Shown here piece after piece: positions 35,601 to 48,010 of a DNA stretch of 64,000 nucleotides. This DNA comes from Spirodela intermedia (taxonomy: Eukaryota; Streptophyta; Magnoliopsida; Alismatales; Araceae). Position 1 is the first letter of the stretch, and every line of letters starts with the position of its first letter. Position numbers and translations under genes: made by a program. Under the pieces are notes generated by a model. That model searched no databases. It saw nothing but the letters and a program-made list of their open reading frames with translations, and was not told the origin of the DNA. The stretch covers positions 8,186,424-8,250,423 of the forward strand of contig LR746267.1 in NCBI GenBank assembly GCA_902729315.2, given 5' to 3'.

Positions 35601-36389
35601 GCTTTCTGAAGCCAATAGTTGTATAATGGACTGACAGTGTGTCCATAACAGATCAGCTATATGGAGCATATTAATCTGTGTCCTGAGATTCACCTTCCAT
35701 AGTCCACCTTTGGGGAGCATATTGAGTTGAGTTGTTCTAACTCGTGTGCTAACGTTGTTGTGGTTTTGCTCTCCAGTGCACAATAAGGTCACAAAGCTCG
35801 TCTGATTGAGGTAATGAAATAATCAAATTATTTTCAGAGGGTTTTGACCATAGGTTCATAGGAATTGGAATAGAATTGAATTTACCCCTGTGCCCTCGAG
35901 AACCAAGATAAATACATGAAATCTCTGAGTTCAACTAGAATGGTCGAAAAAAAGTAATAGAAAACAAGCCATTCGGTGGTGGATGTGTGAAGGGAGGAAT
36001 GCCGGCGGTTGAAGGACAGTCTATGGCGGCGACGGATCATGGTCGACGGCAGTGGACAGTTAAGGGAGGGATTGTAGATGGTGGATGGTGGGTGGCGGAG
36101 AACAAACTATAAGCAGTGGCGGTGGATGGCGACTGTCACTGTCTCTCCCTCATGAAGTGAACGATAGACGATTCGTCTCACAGCCTCTCCTTCACAGATA
36201 GAATGAGCGATAAACCCAAAAATCTAAGTACTTCTCCATTAACCCAATCCCCAAGATACATGAGATTATTTATAGCTTCTAAGATAAAAATTATGATAAA
36301 ATATGCTGAATAATAAGAAAATTATCCCTTAATCAGCTTAGGATGAGACATTTTGGCAACGTGACTACTGATCTACTTCTTTAATCCTC

Positions 36390-36512
36390 ATGATGAGCGT
36401 CAGGTATCCTGCCATCTTAAGTAAAATGACACGAACATGATGATTCTAAATCTCAATTATCATGGAGACAACATTGTGCTCACCCCGACAAGTTCTGGCC
36501 ACCAGACTTTCC
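36390..36512 (-). pseudogene. Ancient potato type I inhibitor exon 2 remnant
   Basis: The minus strand shows the bases for K-S-x-W-P-E-L-V-G at 36480-36512 (one base missing). In another frame follow V-V-S-M-I-I-E-I, a stop, N-H-H-V-R-V-I-L-L-K-M. The C-terminal part is unrecognisable. A possible first-exon remnant with GTAAGG donor lies at about 36985-37015. This is the most diverged copy seen and lies in the non-array centre of the window. Confidence 0.55.
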
Positions 36513-38639
36513 AACAGGCACCGTCCTTACAGTAATGAAAGAATAGAAGCAGTTTCTATTTGATAAAATACATAAGAGATTCTATGATCGGAAAGAAGCC
36601 CGAAAAAATAGAATCGTACAGTCGTGTATTTCTAATTTTAAATTACAATGGCATATATGAATGATAGTACATCAATCATATTTCTCGGCCAAATCAGGCT
36701 GGGTTCACCATCGATATTCTTCTCGGGTAGAACAATCTTAGTTACTTCCTTGGCTAAGAGGTAGCAAGCAAGGCTCTCAACGGAGCTTGGTTCGTCAACG
36801 TTTTTATCTCTTTTATCGCGCGTGAAAAGTGAAAAGCAGCATGCAATGTTGCCTTGCTTCACGTGAGCGCGCATCGTTCGTTAAGCTTGGGATCCTCTCT
36901 CAACTGGCCATGTTTGTTGCCAACCCACGGACGGATAGGCTCAGTTCAGCTCAGGAAGAAGACGAAGACCTCGCTGTCTTATCCCGGGCCTTACCGCACA
37001 AATGCCAATGGATATGTTGGGTGGTAGCTGTTTTCAAGAGCAAAAAAGCACTATCCCTTTTGCACTGTGACAGTGTTCTTCTGCCTATGCAAGTGAAAGC
37101 CCTAGTGAAATGGTGACTAATGAGGAGGTGCCTTAGAAGATTGATATGGATAAAAAACATGGGGTGAGAGCTCGAAATTCCTGACACGAATCATTGCCAG
37201 ATCAGAAATCTCCAGCTTGAAACATTCATCTAAAATGGAAGGCCAAACCTATTTCACACACACATGCTAAAAAGTTATCATAACATCTGGGTATATCGTA
37301 ATGCATGAAATTTCGTAATTTTCAATCGAGAAAGATGAAAGTATAATCATATTTGATGTTCTTCAATGCATTTCTCATTTTTGCATGATCTTATCAGCTA
37401 CTCCCCTGGCATCTTCACCTGCGAAGTTCTCATTTAGCGAATCACCAGCGTTTTGTCCAACAGTGAATTCTGGCCACACTATATCCCGATTTGCTTCGTC
37501 TGTTGTGGCCTCTTCTTTCTTCTATCTGACTGGCAAACCAATATTCTTAGAAGCTCGTTAACTTCTTTCAACGTCTGTGTTTCCCTCCATGATCTCTTGT
37601 GGAGTTCTTGACGTGTGTAATTCTAGAAAATAATAAGTCTTTGGTCATATCAGTTGAAGCTCTTTCCTCTTCCCGTTAAATACATTAGGAAGCTTTGTTA
37701 CAATGTAGCCTAAGGACATTCAATGAAATAGTATGAATGGTTCACTCCTATTTAATGGGTGATATTTGGAAATGAAAAATTGAGGTAGTTTCTTCTGGTA
37801 TTCCTCCCTTATGTCCTCCAAGATAGAGGAAACTATATCCCTCTTTCTCCATCTCATATGCCTGTCGTACCATGATATTGGTCCTAAGGTTCCATCATTA
37901 CACTCTTCTTGAGCTGTTTAGAAACATATTATCTTTGTACTATTTATAGGCATGTTATCTGATGCACCTCTTATCATGGCTTTCAGAGGTAATCAATTTT
38001 AAAAGTTTTAAAACCAAATCTATAAAATATGGCATTAATATTTCATTTAAGACACAGTGGACTTGGGTCGATCCACAAGGAAAGTTTGGTATTATGTATA
38101 ACTTGAGGACGTTTTAAACAACCTTTGATTCAGAAAGAAAATACGAAAAACTAAGAGAGAAAATTGAATTCAAGAATCTACCTATAAAATTGTAAATCTA
38201 AAATACAGTGCAAGTGGCAACTCTTGTATGGCCCCAGTTGTCTCCTAAACTCCTTCTGCCTTGAGTTCAATGCGCTCCATGCTTCAGCTCCTAGGAGTGA
38301 TCTCGTTCTTTAATTCTATAACATCTAAACATAAACACGAGTGTATGGCTAAGGGAAAATGCACGGCTAACTCAACACACAACAGAAATGCAACGAAGGA
38401 CAGCACATACGCTCAAAATGCACGGAGGTGAAATCACCTCCGCCGGTGGCCTAGCCGCTGACGGAGAACACAAATGTAGGTTGATGTTTGGGAGGTGATG
38501 GAATCTTCCCATAAGCCATTGGAGTCCCAGAGTAGTAGCAGTATTTGTAAAAACGAAATTTTAGTGTGTGAGATTGTCAAAGTATCCGAATCAACGTTTT
38601 AGAGTTCCTCCACCGTATTGCCCACCTGATACTCAGCAG

Positions 38640-38900
38640 AAAAGAGAAAATCGTAGTCACCAACACCGTGGGCACCGTTTCTGCTGTACTCGACCCCTCC
38701 TCTGCCTGTTATGCAAGAGAGAAGCTTGCAATCACCGCTGCTGCTGTCGCTACCACTGCGAACGTCGCTGCTGTCGCTGTTGCAGCCATGACCGTCACTA
38801 CTGCCGTGCTCAGTTCCCCCTCTACCTGTCATGCAAGAGGGGAACTTGCAGCCACCACCACTTCCATTGCCACCGTCGCACCTGGTTTCCCACTCCTCTT
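38640..38900. repeat. GC-rich imperfect triplet-repeat island, second copy
   Basis: Contains runs such as ACCGCTGCTGCTGTCGCTAC and GTTGCAGCCATGACCGTCAC, and a repeated CTGCCTGTTATGCAAGAG / CTACCTGTCATGCAAGAG pair spaced about 120 bp apart. It resembles 25950-26230 on the opposite strand. Open frames through it are compositional. Confidence 0.6.
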
Positions 38901-39068
38901 CTCATCATGTTTCCCCCCAGGCCATCCTCTCTCTCGCAAGCCCTAACTCCTTGAGGACTCCTTCTCTCTCCTCTCTCTTCCTTTACATACTTCCCCAACA
39001 TTGCTTAAAAAAGTTCGAAAAAATATAGGAAAATTATAATTTCTTTTGTTCTGTTTTTTTGGATGTAA

Positions 39069-39094
39069 ATATATATATATATATATATATATAT
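39069..39094. repeat. AT dinucleotide microsatellite
   Basis: Thirteen uninterrupted AT units. Confidence 0.95.
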
Positions 39095-41304
39095 TTCTTC
39101 TCATCTGTTAGAGTAAAATAAACATTAAGTAAAAACTTTATGATTCAATAAAATGCACATGCCGTAAAATGTGTGAAGTTTGATACTTTATGCACGTATT
39201 ATAGTAAACAGTTTGGAATCACATGAAAATAGGTTTACCTTAAATGCATACTCTTCTTAAAATATTTAAGTAGCAACCCTATCAAATATGCATGACTTAT
39301 GATGTATAGATGAGCTTTATCGTTATCCTTTTACAACTCAACGGTGTGATATCTTTTTGTCAGTCCTCTAATCTAGGGACAATGAGTTTATTCTTACTGA
39401 AGATAATGTGGCCCCAACGGTAATCTTTATTTGTCAGCTGGTAGTGTATCCATATTCATCAGCAACATGTTCAGCGGCTTAGTTGCTGCCACATATTCAC
39501 TTAGTAGAGTCCAAGTTCGTCAACAGTGTGTGAACAGCATCCTCAGGTCCTTTGGCAGAATTTTCATCTAAATCAAGTCCTCTAGTCTGTCGTCAGTGTT
39601 TCCATCTCCATCCGAAGTTTTGACAAAAAGAAAGAAGCAGTCTCTCTTACCCATCCTTGTCCTACGGTATGTTGGTTGATGGCATGTTCATCTTCATCAA
39701 TACCTCTTTTGGTCTTAGTTTCCTTGGTATCCAAGATGAATTCATACAGTTTTTATCTTGAAGGAGAGTATTACGATGTAGCCTTAGGGATTCTCTGAAA
39801 ATTTCTGTAGGATTCACATCCTACATAATGGGAAATACTTGGAAATGAAAAATTGGGGTAGTTTATTCCGCCACTCTTCCCCTCTGTCCTCCGAGAGAGG
39901 AAACATCATCCCTTTTTCTTCCTCTTGTGCAGGTCACAATAAGCTTCAGTGCTCTGTGTCAAAGAGCGGCTTTGTGAGATGGGCAGAACAATTTAGGTGG
40001 AAATGCTTATAGTCTCATAAGCCATCGCCTTCTAGTCTTCAGTCATGACAAGGATATTTCACGTTCCAAGTTCTTGCATGACTGTACCGGTTCACTTTTC
40101 AACCCTTTTATTTATTGAAGGGAGGATCCTATCACTGCCCACCACCTTTCGGTTTTGACCATTTCTCAAAGATCAGTGGGCCTTCCGCTGTCATCGATTT
40201 GGCTAAACACAGACCAGATAACCTTCATTGTTGGCTAAAGATAGCCCTCTGACAATCATATGTGATCCTGTCATTAATATTATTTTTAAAAACAAGCAGA
40301 AGGCATTGCTGGCCAGTCCAAACCTCAACATGTTCTCATTTGTTCTCACATGGAATCTAGAGGTGGGGAATTCGTCGAGATCAGAAGTTCTTCTCGGGAC
40401 CCATGCCAGATTTGGGCCCATTCCACTCGTCCATAGGTGCCAGAAAGAGCTTTCAGCGATTCTATCCATGGCATTCCAAAGGCAGGAAAAATTGCAGAGA
40501 GAAGAAAGGTGAGAAATTTTTTATTTCAGCTTCGGTTTTACCTGAACAAATTACCATAAAGTTTAAATTTAGGTGTATCTTTTCTCATCAACAAAACTAC
40601 TAATATGTTGCAGCAGTAAATCTATGGTTTAGAACATCTGATCTAAAACAACTCAAGCCAGTATTTACGAGGCACAGTGAATTATTTTATTTCATGCCTT
40701 GTTTCTATTTCTGAAAAACATTTGAAGTTTTTATTATAAACATAAGTTTACTGTACTCACAGCCCATTAGTTTGAACTAGATGATCTGGAAATTGGTGAG
40801 GACTGCTTCTCTTGCCCAATATTTTTGACGTGAGAAATGAAAAAATCTTGATTGCATGCCAGGGGAATTTGAGTCTTTAATTTATTAGCATTAAAATGAG
40901 TTGAGAATATGACTTCTGCACATATCATTTTTCATTTTATTTGTAGATGCCATCACCACAGAAGTGCCATAGATCACCAAGAAGAATTGATTAAAATAGT
41001 TAGGAAACATTATGGTTTAACTAAGTAGCCCTTAATATTACCTGGTCCTATGATGATCATCTGCCTTGCTCTTCCTGTACAATTCTTCAAAATTTATAAA
41101 CTTCGCCAGGCTGTATTTTAGGAACCTGGGTTTACCCAGAAGGAGGGGACGAAACTACATTTTCAAAGTCCAGCAATTGATCGAAACATCGTCCTTCATA
41201 ATAGATTATTTCACAAGTTTCTTATTACAAGCAGCAATGAACCGTAAAACACATGACGAGACAAAGACATTCCAGTCTACTAGAATCCCTCACAACATCA
41301 TGTT

Positions 41305-41808
41305 CTAGCCGATCCTGGGAGTTTCAGCGACGACGCCATTATCATCCACACGAACCCAGACCCGGTCGCAACGGTACTGCATGTCCGTTATTTCGTCCTT
41401 CTGAATGACAATAGCATCCACGTGAGGGTTCTCCTTCTCGATTATCACTGCGGCGGCTCTTCCTTCAGCTCCGACCAGTTCTGGCCACGACTCCTTTCCT
41501 TCACACAACATCCGCACAGCAGTTAGAATTGATAGGCGGCAGAACTACCTGACGAGATTCATATGATATCTGTTGATTCTCAACCGTTTCTATAAGGTAC
41601 ACCTTGACGTTCGTAGGAAAAGTGAAGAGGCATCCATTAATCTTGTATCCCAACAGTAGTCATATTTAAGATTAACGATGATGTTCTCTCACTAATGAAG
41701 TAAAACTACTACCGAGAAAGAAGAGAGTATCGGAGAAGCGAATCCAACCAAAATGGTTTCTTCAAACGAAGAACACGGACATTGCTCCTTACCTTGGCAA
41801 TCCGACAT
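41305..41808 (-). CDS. Potato type I protease inhibitor, two exons, 69 aa, predicted P1 Met
   Basis: Exon 1 is 41793-41808 (MSDCQ, donor CAAG|GTAAGG); exon 2 is 41305-41498 (acceptor GAAG|GA), ending at TAG. The 294-nt intron is phase 1. The core is E-S-W-P-E-L-V-G (W10), then E-N-P-H-V-D-A-I-V-I, the loop I42-T43-D44-M45-Q46-Y-R-C49, then D-R-V-W-V-R-V and a P-R-I-G end. Predicted P1 is Met45, with Asp at P2 and Gln at P1' as in the copy at 21859-22364. Cys4 and Cys49 are kept. One Arg of the strand that supports the loop is replaced by Trp. TATA box at 41886-41892. Intact in every respect I can check. Confidence 0.9.
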
Positions 41809-41885
41809 TCTTCTTCCCGCTTCCTCAAGTTCAAGTCTTTGTAAAATGGAGATGGAATGAGATGAAGCCTGAGACACCTTGCTGT

Positions 41886-41892
41886 ATTTATA
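41886..41892 (-). promoter_or_regulatory. TATA box of the inhibitor at 41305-41808
   Basis: Minus-strand CTATAAATAC, about 80 nt before the ATG, same spacing as in the E-block sisters. Confidence 0.65.
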
Positions 41893-44689
41893 GAGGATCG
41901 TCGGGCATCCAAGCACGAAAAAGGTTTTCAGAAGACCTGACAAAGTCGGATTCCGATCCAATTTGGATCGTGCGTGGCAAATAATATGAGCAAGAGACCA
42001 ACAATTTTCGTGGAGAACACCAATTCAAGGGTTGAACGGCTTCCGTTCCAAGAAATCTCTTTCGCTTTCGCAACGCTAGCGTGCCTTCCCTGACTTTTCA
42101 TAATAATGCAGCACTTTTCTCACGTGGTCAACGAATGAGGGCTTTGTGGAAGGTATTGGCGTTGTTTGGAATATCAGACTATAAGATAACAATGGGGAAC
42201 AAACCCCACTTTGAAATGGAGACCGCGGAAAGTCGGCGTACAGCATCCAGACCCAAAATGCTTTTCTCCTCCGTACTCCTGTAGAAATGGCGTATCCCAT
42301 GTTTATTACGACGTGTGGACCTTATCCGACTTGCGGCTGTAAAATGATTGCTGCGACGGCTGACAGCGTGGAGGTTTTAATATTGACGGCGATGACTAAG
42401 TGGGCCCAGTGCATGAAGTTGGACCGTATTATCTTCCCGTCTCCATTTAATTGCATGTGGCCCACGCCAAATATGGCTTCAGAGATGTTCGACACGGAAC
42501 CAATGTCTGTGCTGATGTATACGCCCACGCGGAGTTCAGGCCACGAAATAGATTGTCCATGTGGAGTGCAGGAATCTCCGGCTTTTATTTTACCTCTGGG
42601 AGAATTATTTGTATTATTAGTATTTAATCTTGTTGAACAATAGGAAGGTACATAAAACAAGGACAGGTTAGCTATCATATCGTGTAGACTTGTGAATTCC
42701 TAATCTGATTAAGAATGTCAATTCTTGTCTCCTTGGAAAAGTCAAGAAAAAAAAGTTCTAGCTTCCCTGACCATGCTGAAATTTTTAAAGTTGTCATTAA
42801 AGAAAGAAAAAAAAGGTGAATTTGTGTAAAGGTGTATGTCGAGAAGAAAATACTATTTTGGAATTTCTAGGAGTATGTTCCTAAATTAATCAGCACGGAA
42901 CATTTTGAAACGGTACATTCGGTAATGAAAATCTTGGGAAACTTGTGAAACATTAGTTTCGTCAGGGCTAAAACAAGACTAGACCTTGAATGATCTGCCC
43001 TGTGTCATGTGAGGAAAAACTGCAAAAGATTTCTCCCGGGATGTACTTCTCGAAGAGGACATGGCTGGAATGAATTTAGATGCTGAAGGTGCTACTCAAT
43101 GCCATGCCCCTTTAAAACTTTCATTCTTAGGTTTTGGTTGATTCCTTTGAAAGAGTTTTCATTAATCCAGAGTCAAGAATCCATATTTGACTCCTGTATA
43201 GCGTTAAGCCTTATGTTAGCACCTTGTAAACGCGTATTTGAATCTAATGCCTTCTTCCGATTTATGTGTAGTACTCTTCCAGGGAGACCCAATTCCATTA
43301 TTTGGAATCATGGCACGAATATATCTATGATATAATATTGACAAATTTGTTAAATACGTCTTTCTCACCCTTCCATTTCAAATTTTTCTCTTGGTTAAAC
43401 TGAAAGAATTCTGTACTGAAAAAAATCTGATGGGATATGATTCCTTTCCAAAGTAACTCACAGAAGAGATTACTAATTTTACTGGCGTAATTTTTGATAT
43501 TCAGACTTTAAATTATGCTGTGGCCATAAACCATATGGAAGTCCATATGAGTAAATTAGATGCGAGTAAAAACAAGATTACAAAAGTAATGACCCAAGTA
43601 AGGGTGTAAATAAAAGATTTATCTCCGATAATATTGGCATACAGGGAATTATCATTACCATGCTAATGAAGAAATAATGGTCACCAGTCTCCCGAAATTA
43701 ACTTTTAGTTTACTCTCCGGAAAATTTTCTAATTTTACATTGAATATGAATCTATCATTTTTGAACAACCCATGTTCTTACTGTCAACCTGGCTTTAGGA
43801 AATAACCAGCGTTTAGTTGGTTAAGAACTTCACTAGAGATGAGTGCAGCTGGCTATCGAGCAGTCCAATATTCTTTTCTAGGATAGCTATGTCTTACTAC
43901 GAACTTTCAACCAGACTGATTTACTCTGTACTCTATTATCCAAGTGCGCAACACAACTGTATTTCCGGATCCTGAGCCACTGGAAAGAAGTATAGATAAA
44001 GGCAAATTCCTTTAGAAAACAGCACTTGAATGGTGCGATGCCCTTTTTTTTGCAATCAGACCAGCTCTGTCGTTCATGAACACTACTGAACAAAGCATTG
44101 GCAACTAAAACAAAGCTAGCTACATTTTTGGAATAATGGAAAGTCCTCTAGGTGTCTTAGCATCTCCACAAGTTATCCTAGAGCCTTCAATTGCCGGAAA
44201 TACACGTTCTATTAATTTGAGTCCTGCAGCACTCATCTAAATTTCTATATTTGATGAAAAAAAATCAAAATAAGACGTCTTTAAGGAACCCGAAAAGCAG
44301 CTTCGAGCTGTTTGTGACAAGCGGTATAGATCCATACGAGCGCTCTAGTTTTTCATTTTGTTCGTACTATTACTTGTTGCATCTCTGTAGGGTTGAATGT
44401 TTGAGAGAGTAAAACGGCCCCTTTCTCCCGCTAGGCATCTTCTTGTGAACAAAAGGAGAATGTCTGAAGCATCCTTTCTTTTTTGTCCTTTATTTTGGAT
44501 GAGCCTTGTTCATTCCTTGTAAAACCGGGATGAACCTGAGACTTTCCAGGCCTGTCTATTCGACCTCTGCATATCTGTTCGTTCATCGATTATGAAATTA
44601 CTGAGGTATGTACAAGTTATAAAAAAGCTGTTTTCGTAAACACACCGATGCCTTTCTTACTAATTTCGTTTCAGAGCGCAGTTGATGAG

Positions 44690-44860
44690 ATTGTCACTGT
44701 CTATCCCATCTGTGGCGTTGTGTTGTCTTTCAGAGCGCAGTTGTACGACTATATCTAACTTGGACCGCCCTAGGGGTTCTCCCTCTTGATTGCGACGGTG
44801 ACGAGGCTCCCTAGGTCTCGAGAACATCGGCCGGGACCTCTTCCATTCACATCCGCTGAC
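44690..44860 (-). pseudogene. Dead potato type I inhibitor exon 2 (truncated block D)
   Basis: The minus strand shows K-R-S-R-P-M at the core (Trp to Arg) and V-A-I-K-R-E-N-P in another frame. The acceptor AG of paralogues (GAAG) has become GAATG. The C-terminal half is replaced by a local duplication of a TTTCAGAGCGCAGTTG stretch (44670 and 44728). Downstream (to 45140) only a fragment of the D block remains. Confidence 0.65.
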
Positions 44861-46266
44861 CATGAGAATATATTAATTTATATTAAATTATCCGGGCGTT
44901 TTCGAAACTTTTGGCCCCCTATTTTCGTGCTTTGATATCCTTTTCTTTTTGTATGCGTTATCCGGCAAGAGATGCTGATAGGGTGCGTGAGGATTCTCAT
45001 CGTTGAAAACTTTATCGTCCCTGTTTCCATTAAGCACGAATATCCGTAAATTCTGGCCACACTGATATCCGATAAGCTTTAACGTCCGTGCGCTCACGCG
45101 GATATGCCATTCTAGAAACAGGTAAAGCCTCTGGTCAAACATCTCATCGGTGTCTCACAGCTGTTTCATAAAATGTGCAGAACAAATTAGGTGCAATGCT
45201 TCGGGAACCCTTGTGGTTTCCTAAACCATCTCTTTCTAGTCTTCAGTTGCCTATTTTATCTTCCAATTTCTTTGCATGACTGTACTTGTCCTCTTCACTA
45301 AACCATTATTGTTGCCCTGACGGTCATCAACAAGGCCGCGACGATCAACAGTGACTGCCTTTGGAACAGGAAGTCAATCCCATGATTACTGTCAGCGAGC
45401 ACTGATCTTACATAACATGATTCCCACGCATGGTCACATGGTCAATGTTACCTTATCTCGTCCCTTGACGTTGTACTACTCTCAATCAACTAGACATCGT
45501 CATTTTTCAACCGAATTCGTTTTAAACGTAACCGCAAAAATTTAACAAAAACTTCCCATCAAAGTCTGCATCATGCTCCTTAAATACGCCCCAGGATAAA
45601 ACTCAATAGAATTTCGGTATATTTCAGGTCTTTATTCGTGGACAACCTATGGACGTCGTATTCAAGGGCTGATCCTATCATTACATACAACCTTTCGAAT
45701 GAGCGTTTATCAATGATCGGAGGCTTTTTCTGCCTTCATCCAATTGGCTAAAGACTTACCTGAGGAGCTTCATTGTGGGTGTTCAATTCCTCTGACCATC
45801 ACCCGTGGTCCTGTCATCATTGTTATTTTGAAACACGAGTACCAGACATTGGTGGCATGATTCCAATCTCAACATGTTCTCACTTGTTCTCACGTGTAGT
45901 CCTACAAAGTCTCTGACGAATGACATTTCCAAAATAATTCATGATCTCTGCATTGGGTGTCCTTTTAGCCCACCAACCCCTGATCACCATCCGTGGCGAA
46001 TAGTTCAATCTCTATCTAATGCGATCTGGTGATGACAACCAAGTATTCACAGAAACGTGGCACCACAAGTTTGTACTTTTGGGAACCTGGGTCTAACCAG
46101 AAGACGGACGAAATGAAACTACATTTCAGTCGTCTATTGATCGAAACATATTCATCATTCATGGTATAGTATTTCACACCCATTTTATTATCATCAGCAA
46201 TGAATCGTAAATCACACAACGAGACAAAAGAGATCAGTCTATTGATATACCATACAGCATCACGTT

Positions 46267-46460
46267 CTAGCCGATCCTTGGAGTTTTCGCCACAATACCA
46301 TAATCGTCCACACGCACCATGATCCGGTCGCAACGGTACTGCGTGTCCGTCATTGCGTCCTCACGGAGGATAATGGTGTTAACGTTAGGGTTCTCCTTCT
46401 CGATTATCACTGCGGCAGCACTGCCCTCAGCTCCGACCAGTTCTGGCTGCGACTCCTTTC
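46267..46460 (-). pseudogene. Orphan exon 2 of a potato type I inhibitor, open but without first exon and promoter
   Basis: The 194-nt exon is fully open on the minus strand and the acceptor GAAG|GA is intact. The core Trp is replaced by Gln (E-S-Q-P-E-L-V-G, codon CAG). The loop is T-D-T-Q-Y-R-C (predicted P1 Thr, P1' Gln). Homology ends about 13 bp upstream of the acceptor, where retrotransposon sequence starts, so exon 1 is gone. A local ATG (46473) could give a 68-residue M-V-C-E-G-K form if transcribed from the retrotransposon LTR, but the LTR points away from this exon. Confidence 0.8.
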
Positions 46461-46477
46461 CTTCGCACACCATCTAA

Positions 46478-47045
46478 TGGAGTTAAGCCCAGTCAAGGAA
46501 GGTGCGCGTAAGGATCGCCGGAAATGGTGACACTATGACGGTTTCACCGGCGACGACTGGTTTTAAATCTTTCCGTTTCTTAGTTTGGCATTGTTTTTAA
46601 TCCTGACAGTCCATTTCTGCTTAGTTATAACGGCTGAGATAAGATCTACGTGAGAACGGGGGTCTCACAAATCGTAACTGTCTTAACAGACCGTTACTTT
46701 CTCCTCCTATATGATGTAACCTTTGTGTTCGATGAAATTGAGAGAGAACCAACTCTTTTTTCCTTCAAGAGATCCAATCTTCGATTGTCCTCTCTCCCAC
46801 TCTCTCTCACGATCCATTTTTCCAACATTTGGTATCAGAGCCTGGTTGCGGAGAGACGACGAAATGTCACGCCGAGGACATGCTACGGAAGGTGATGGCT
46901 CGCTCGCTGCGAGTGGAGCCACGAAGGGTCCTGGAGACGCCGGTTATCCATTTGGAAGCTCATAGCTTGTGGGATGCTATTGAGACGGATTCGGTGGAAA
47001 GGAAGAAGGACCGGCAAGCACTTCCACTGATGCTTTATGATAGCT
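46478..47045 (+). mobile_element. Truncated Ty1-copia element: 5' LTR, primer site and start of gag
   Basis: The LTR runs from about 46478 to 46827 (ends TTCCAACA). Directly after comes the primer-binding site TGGTATCAGAGC (46830-46841), complementary to initiator tRNA-Met. The gag start follows in shifting frames: H-L-E-A-H-S-L-W-D-A-I-E and V-E-R-K-K-D-R-Q-A-L, the typical copia gag core. The element stops abruptly near 47040, where E-block sequence resumes; rest of gag, pol and 3' LTR are missing. Confidence 0.8.
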
Positions 47046-47837
47046 TCCTTCCTTGGCTTCTGAGTAAAAGAAGTATTCCGCGTTTATTATGTGACGTGCC
47101 GAGCTTTCCTGACTTCTCCTGGCCGGATTGAAAATGATTGGTGCGACGGCCGCCAACGCTGAGGTTGTACGGTTTACGGCGACGACCAAGTGGGCCAGTG
47201 CGTCAAATTGAACCCTAAGATCTTCCTCTCATTATTTATATGAAAAAATATTCAAAATTTGGCCCAGGCTGATTCTGGATTCACAGATGTTGCGCGCCCA
47301 GAGCCAATCGTCCGGGCTTCGAAATAGATTTATTGTGGGTATGGAATGTTGCCGAGTCCATCTGGCAACATTCGTATTTCATGAATTTCGACGGGTTTAT
47401 TGATGTAGTTTCGTTGACCCCTAGCGCCACATGCATGTCTTTTTCGATATGAAAAATCGGAAGGTATATGAAAGTCGAGTAAGTCAGCTATGACATCAGT
47501 TTCCTATCTATTGAAGGAAATGATGCTTTTCGCTGTTTGTGCTTTAGATGGAACAAATATTTAATTGGAACAACATGTAGGGGTTTCTTACTTGACCTAA
47601 TCAATCATACGGTCATAGGCTTTTGATGCATGAGTACTGCAGCATGTCGAAATGAAAGTCAATATACTGTACATTGCAACTTGGAGGTTGCTATGTTTTA
47701 TTCCAAAATACGTTCTTTTGAGGTATCTGATTTTTCAGACCATAATTTAACTTTCTTATTAACTTCTTTCGACAACGCGGCTATGCAGTTGATGAGATTT
47801 TCAGTGTCTAGTCCATATGCGGTACTCAGGTGACGAT

Positions 47838-48010
47838 GTCTTCCTAGTCCACCCAAACCCACGCCCCGTCACAGAGGAAACTGACGATGACGGCCTTCCC
47901 CTCCTCAAAGACGACTGGTCCACCCCGGGCGCTCTCCCTCTTGATTATGATGGCGATGGTTCTCCTGGGTCTTCGACGAATAACGGCCGCGATCTCTTCT
48001 ATTCACACAC
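47838..48010 (-). pseudogene. Dead potato type I inhibitor exon 2 (block D, copy 2)
   Basis: The minus strand begins with a stop after the degenerate acceptor (GAATAGAAGAG), shows the R-S-R-P-type core change, then in another frame I-A-I-I-I-K-R-E-S and V-I-V-S-F-L-C-D, and a stop directly after W-V-W-V-D (GAC TAG). Same ancestry as 26950-27118. Confidence 0.7.

Larger units (their letters stand above)
37360..39880. other. Spacer with duplicated fragments, no supported gene
   Basis: The part at 37430-37680 resembles 45040-45140 (shared GAATTCTGGCCACACT-like and TTCTAGAAA stretches). The part at 37980-38560 is unique and AT-rich. The part at 38640-38900 is a GC-rich triplet repeat. The part at 39069-39094 is an AT dinucleotide run. 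I see no intact gene. Confidence 0.5.
39880..44650. repeat. Duplicated block E, copy 2
   Basis: Matches E copy 1 around the inhibitor at 41305-41808 and along the tail, and matches 45140-45860 and 56930-57180 at its left end (the CTTTCGGTT and GATCCTATCA stretches). The tail ends in the first part of a truncated D block at 44650. Confidence 0.75.
45140..47600. repeat. Duplicated block E, copy 3, with retrotransposon-mediated deletion
   Basis: Matches E copies 2 and 5 to the end of the inhibitor exon 2 at 46473, is then replaced by copia-type sequence (46478 to about 47040), and resumes at the position equivalent to 22880 in copy 1. Relative to copy 1, about 820 bp (intron, first exon, promoter) is missing. 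Confidence 0.8.

Noticed and set aside
37430-37480. Possible further inhibitor core (W-P-E-F on the minus strand)
   Set aside because: Only five residues match and the flanking translation does not follow the family; a related stretch near 45040 is equally unconvincing.
38568-38954. 128-codon plus-strand frame rich in Cys, His and Arg
   Set aside because: Same compositional effect in the second triplet-repeat island; the Cys/His spacing does not form a zinc-finger pattern.
42322-42678. 118-codon minus-strand frame containing S-W-P-E-L
   Set aside because: The S-W-P-E-L match to the inhibitor core is isolated; no loop or P-x-I-G end follows, and the frame is not continuous in the other E copies.
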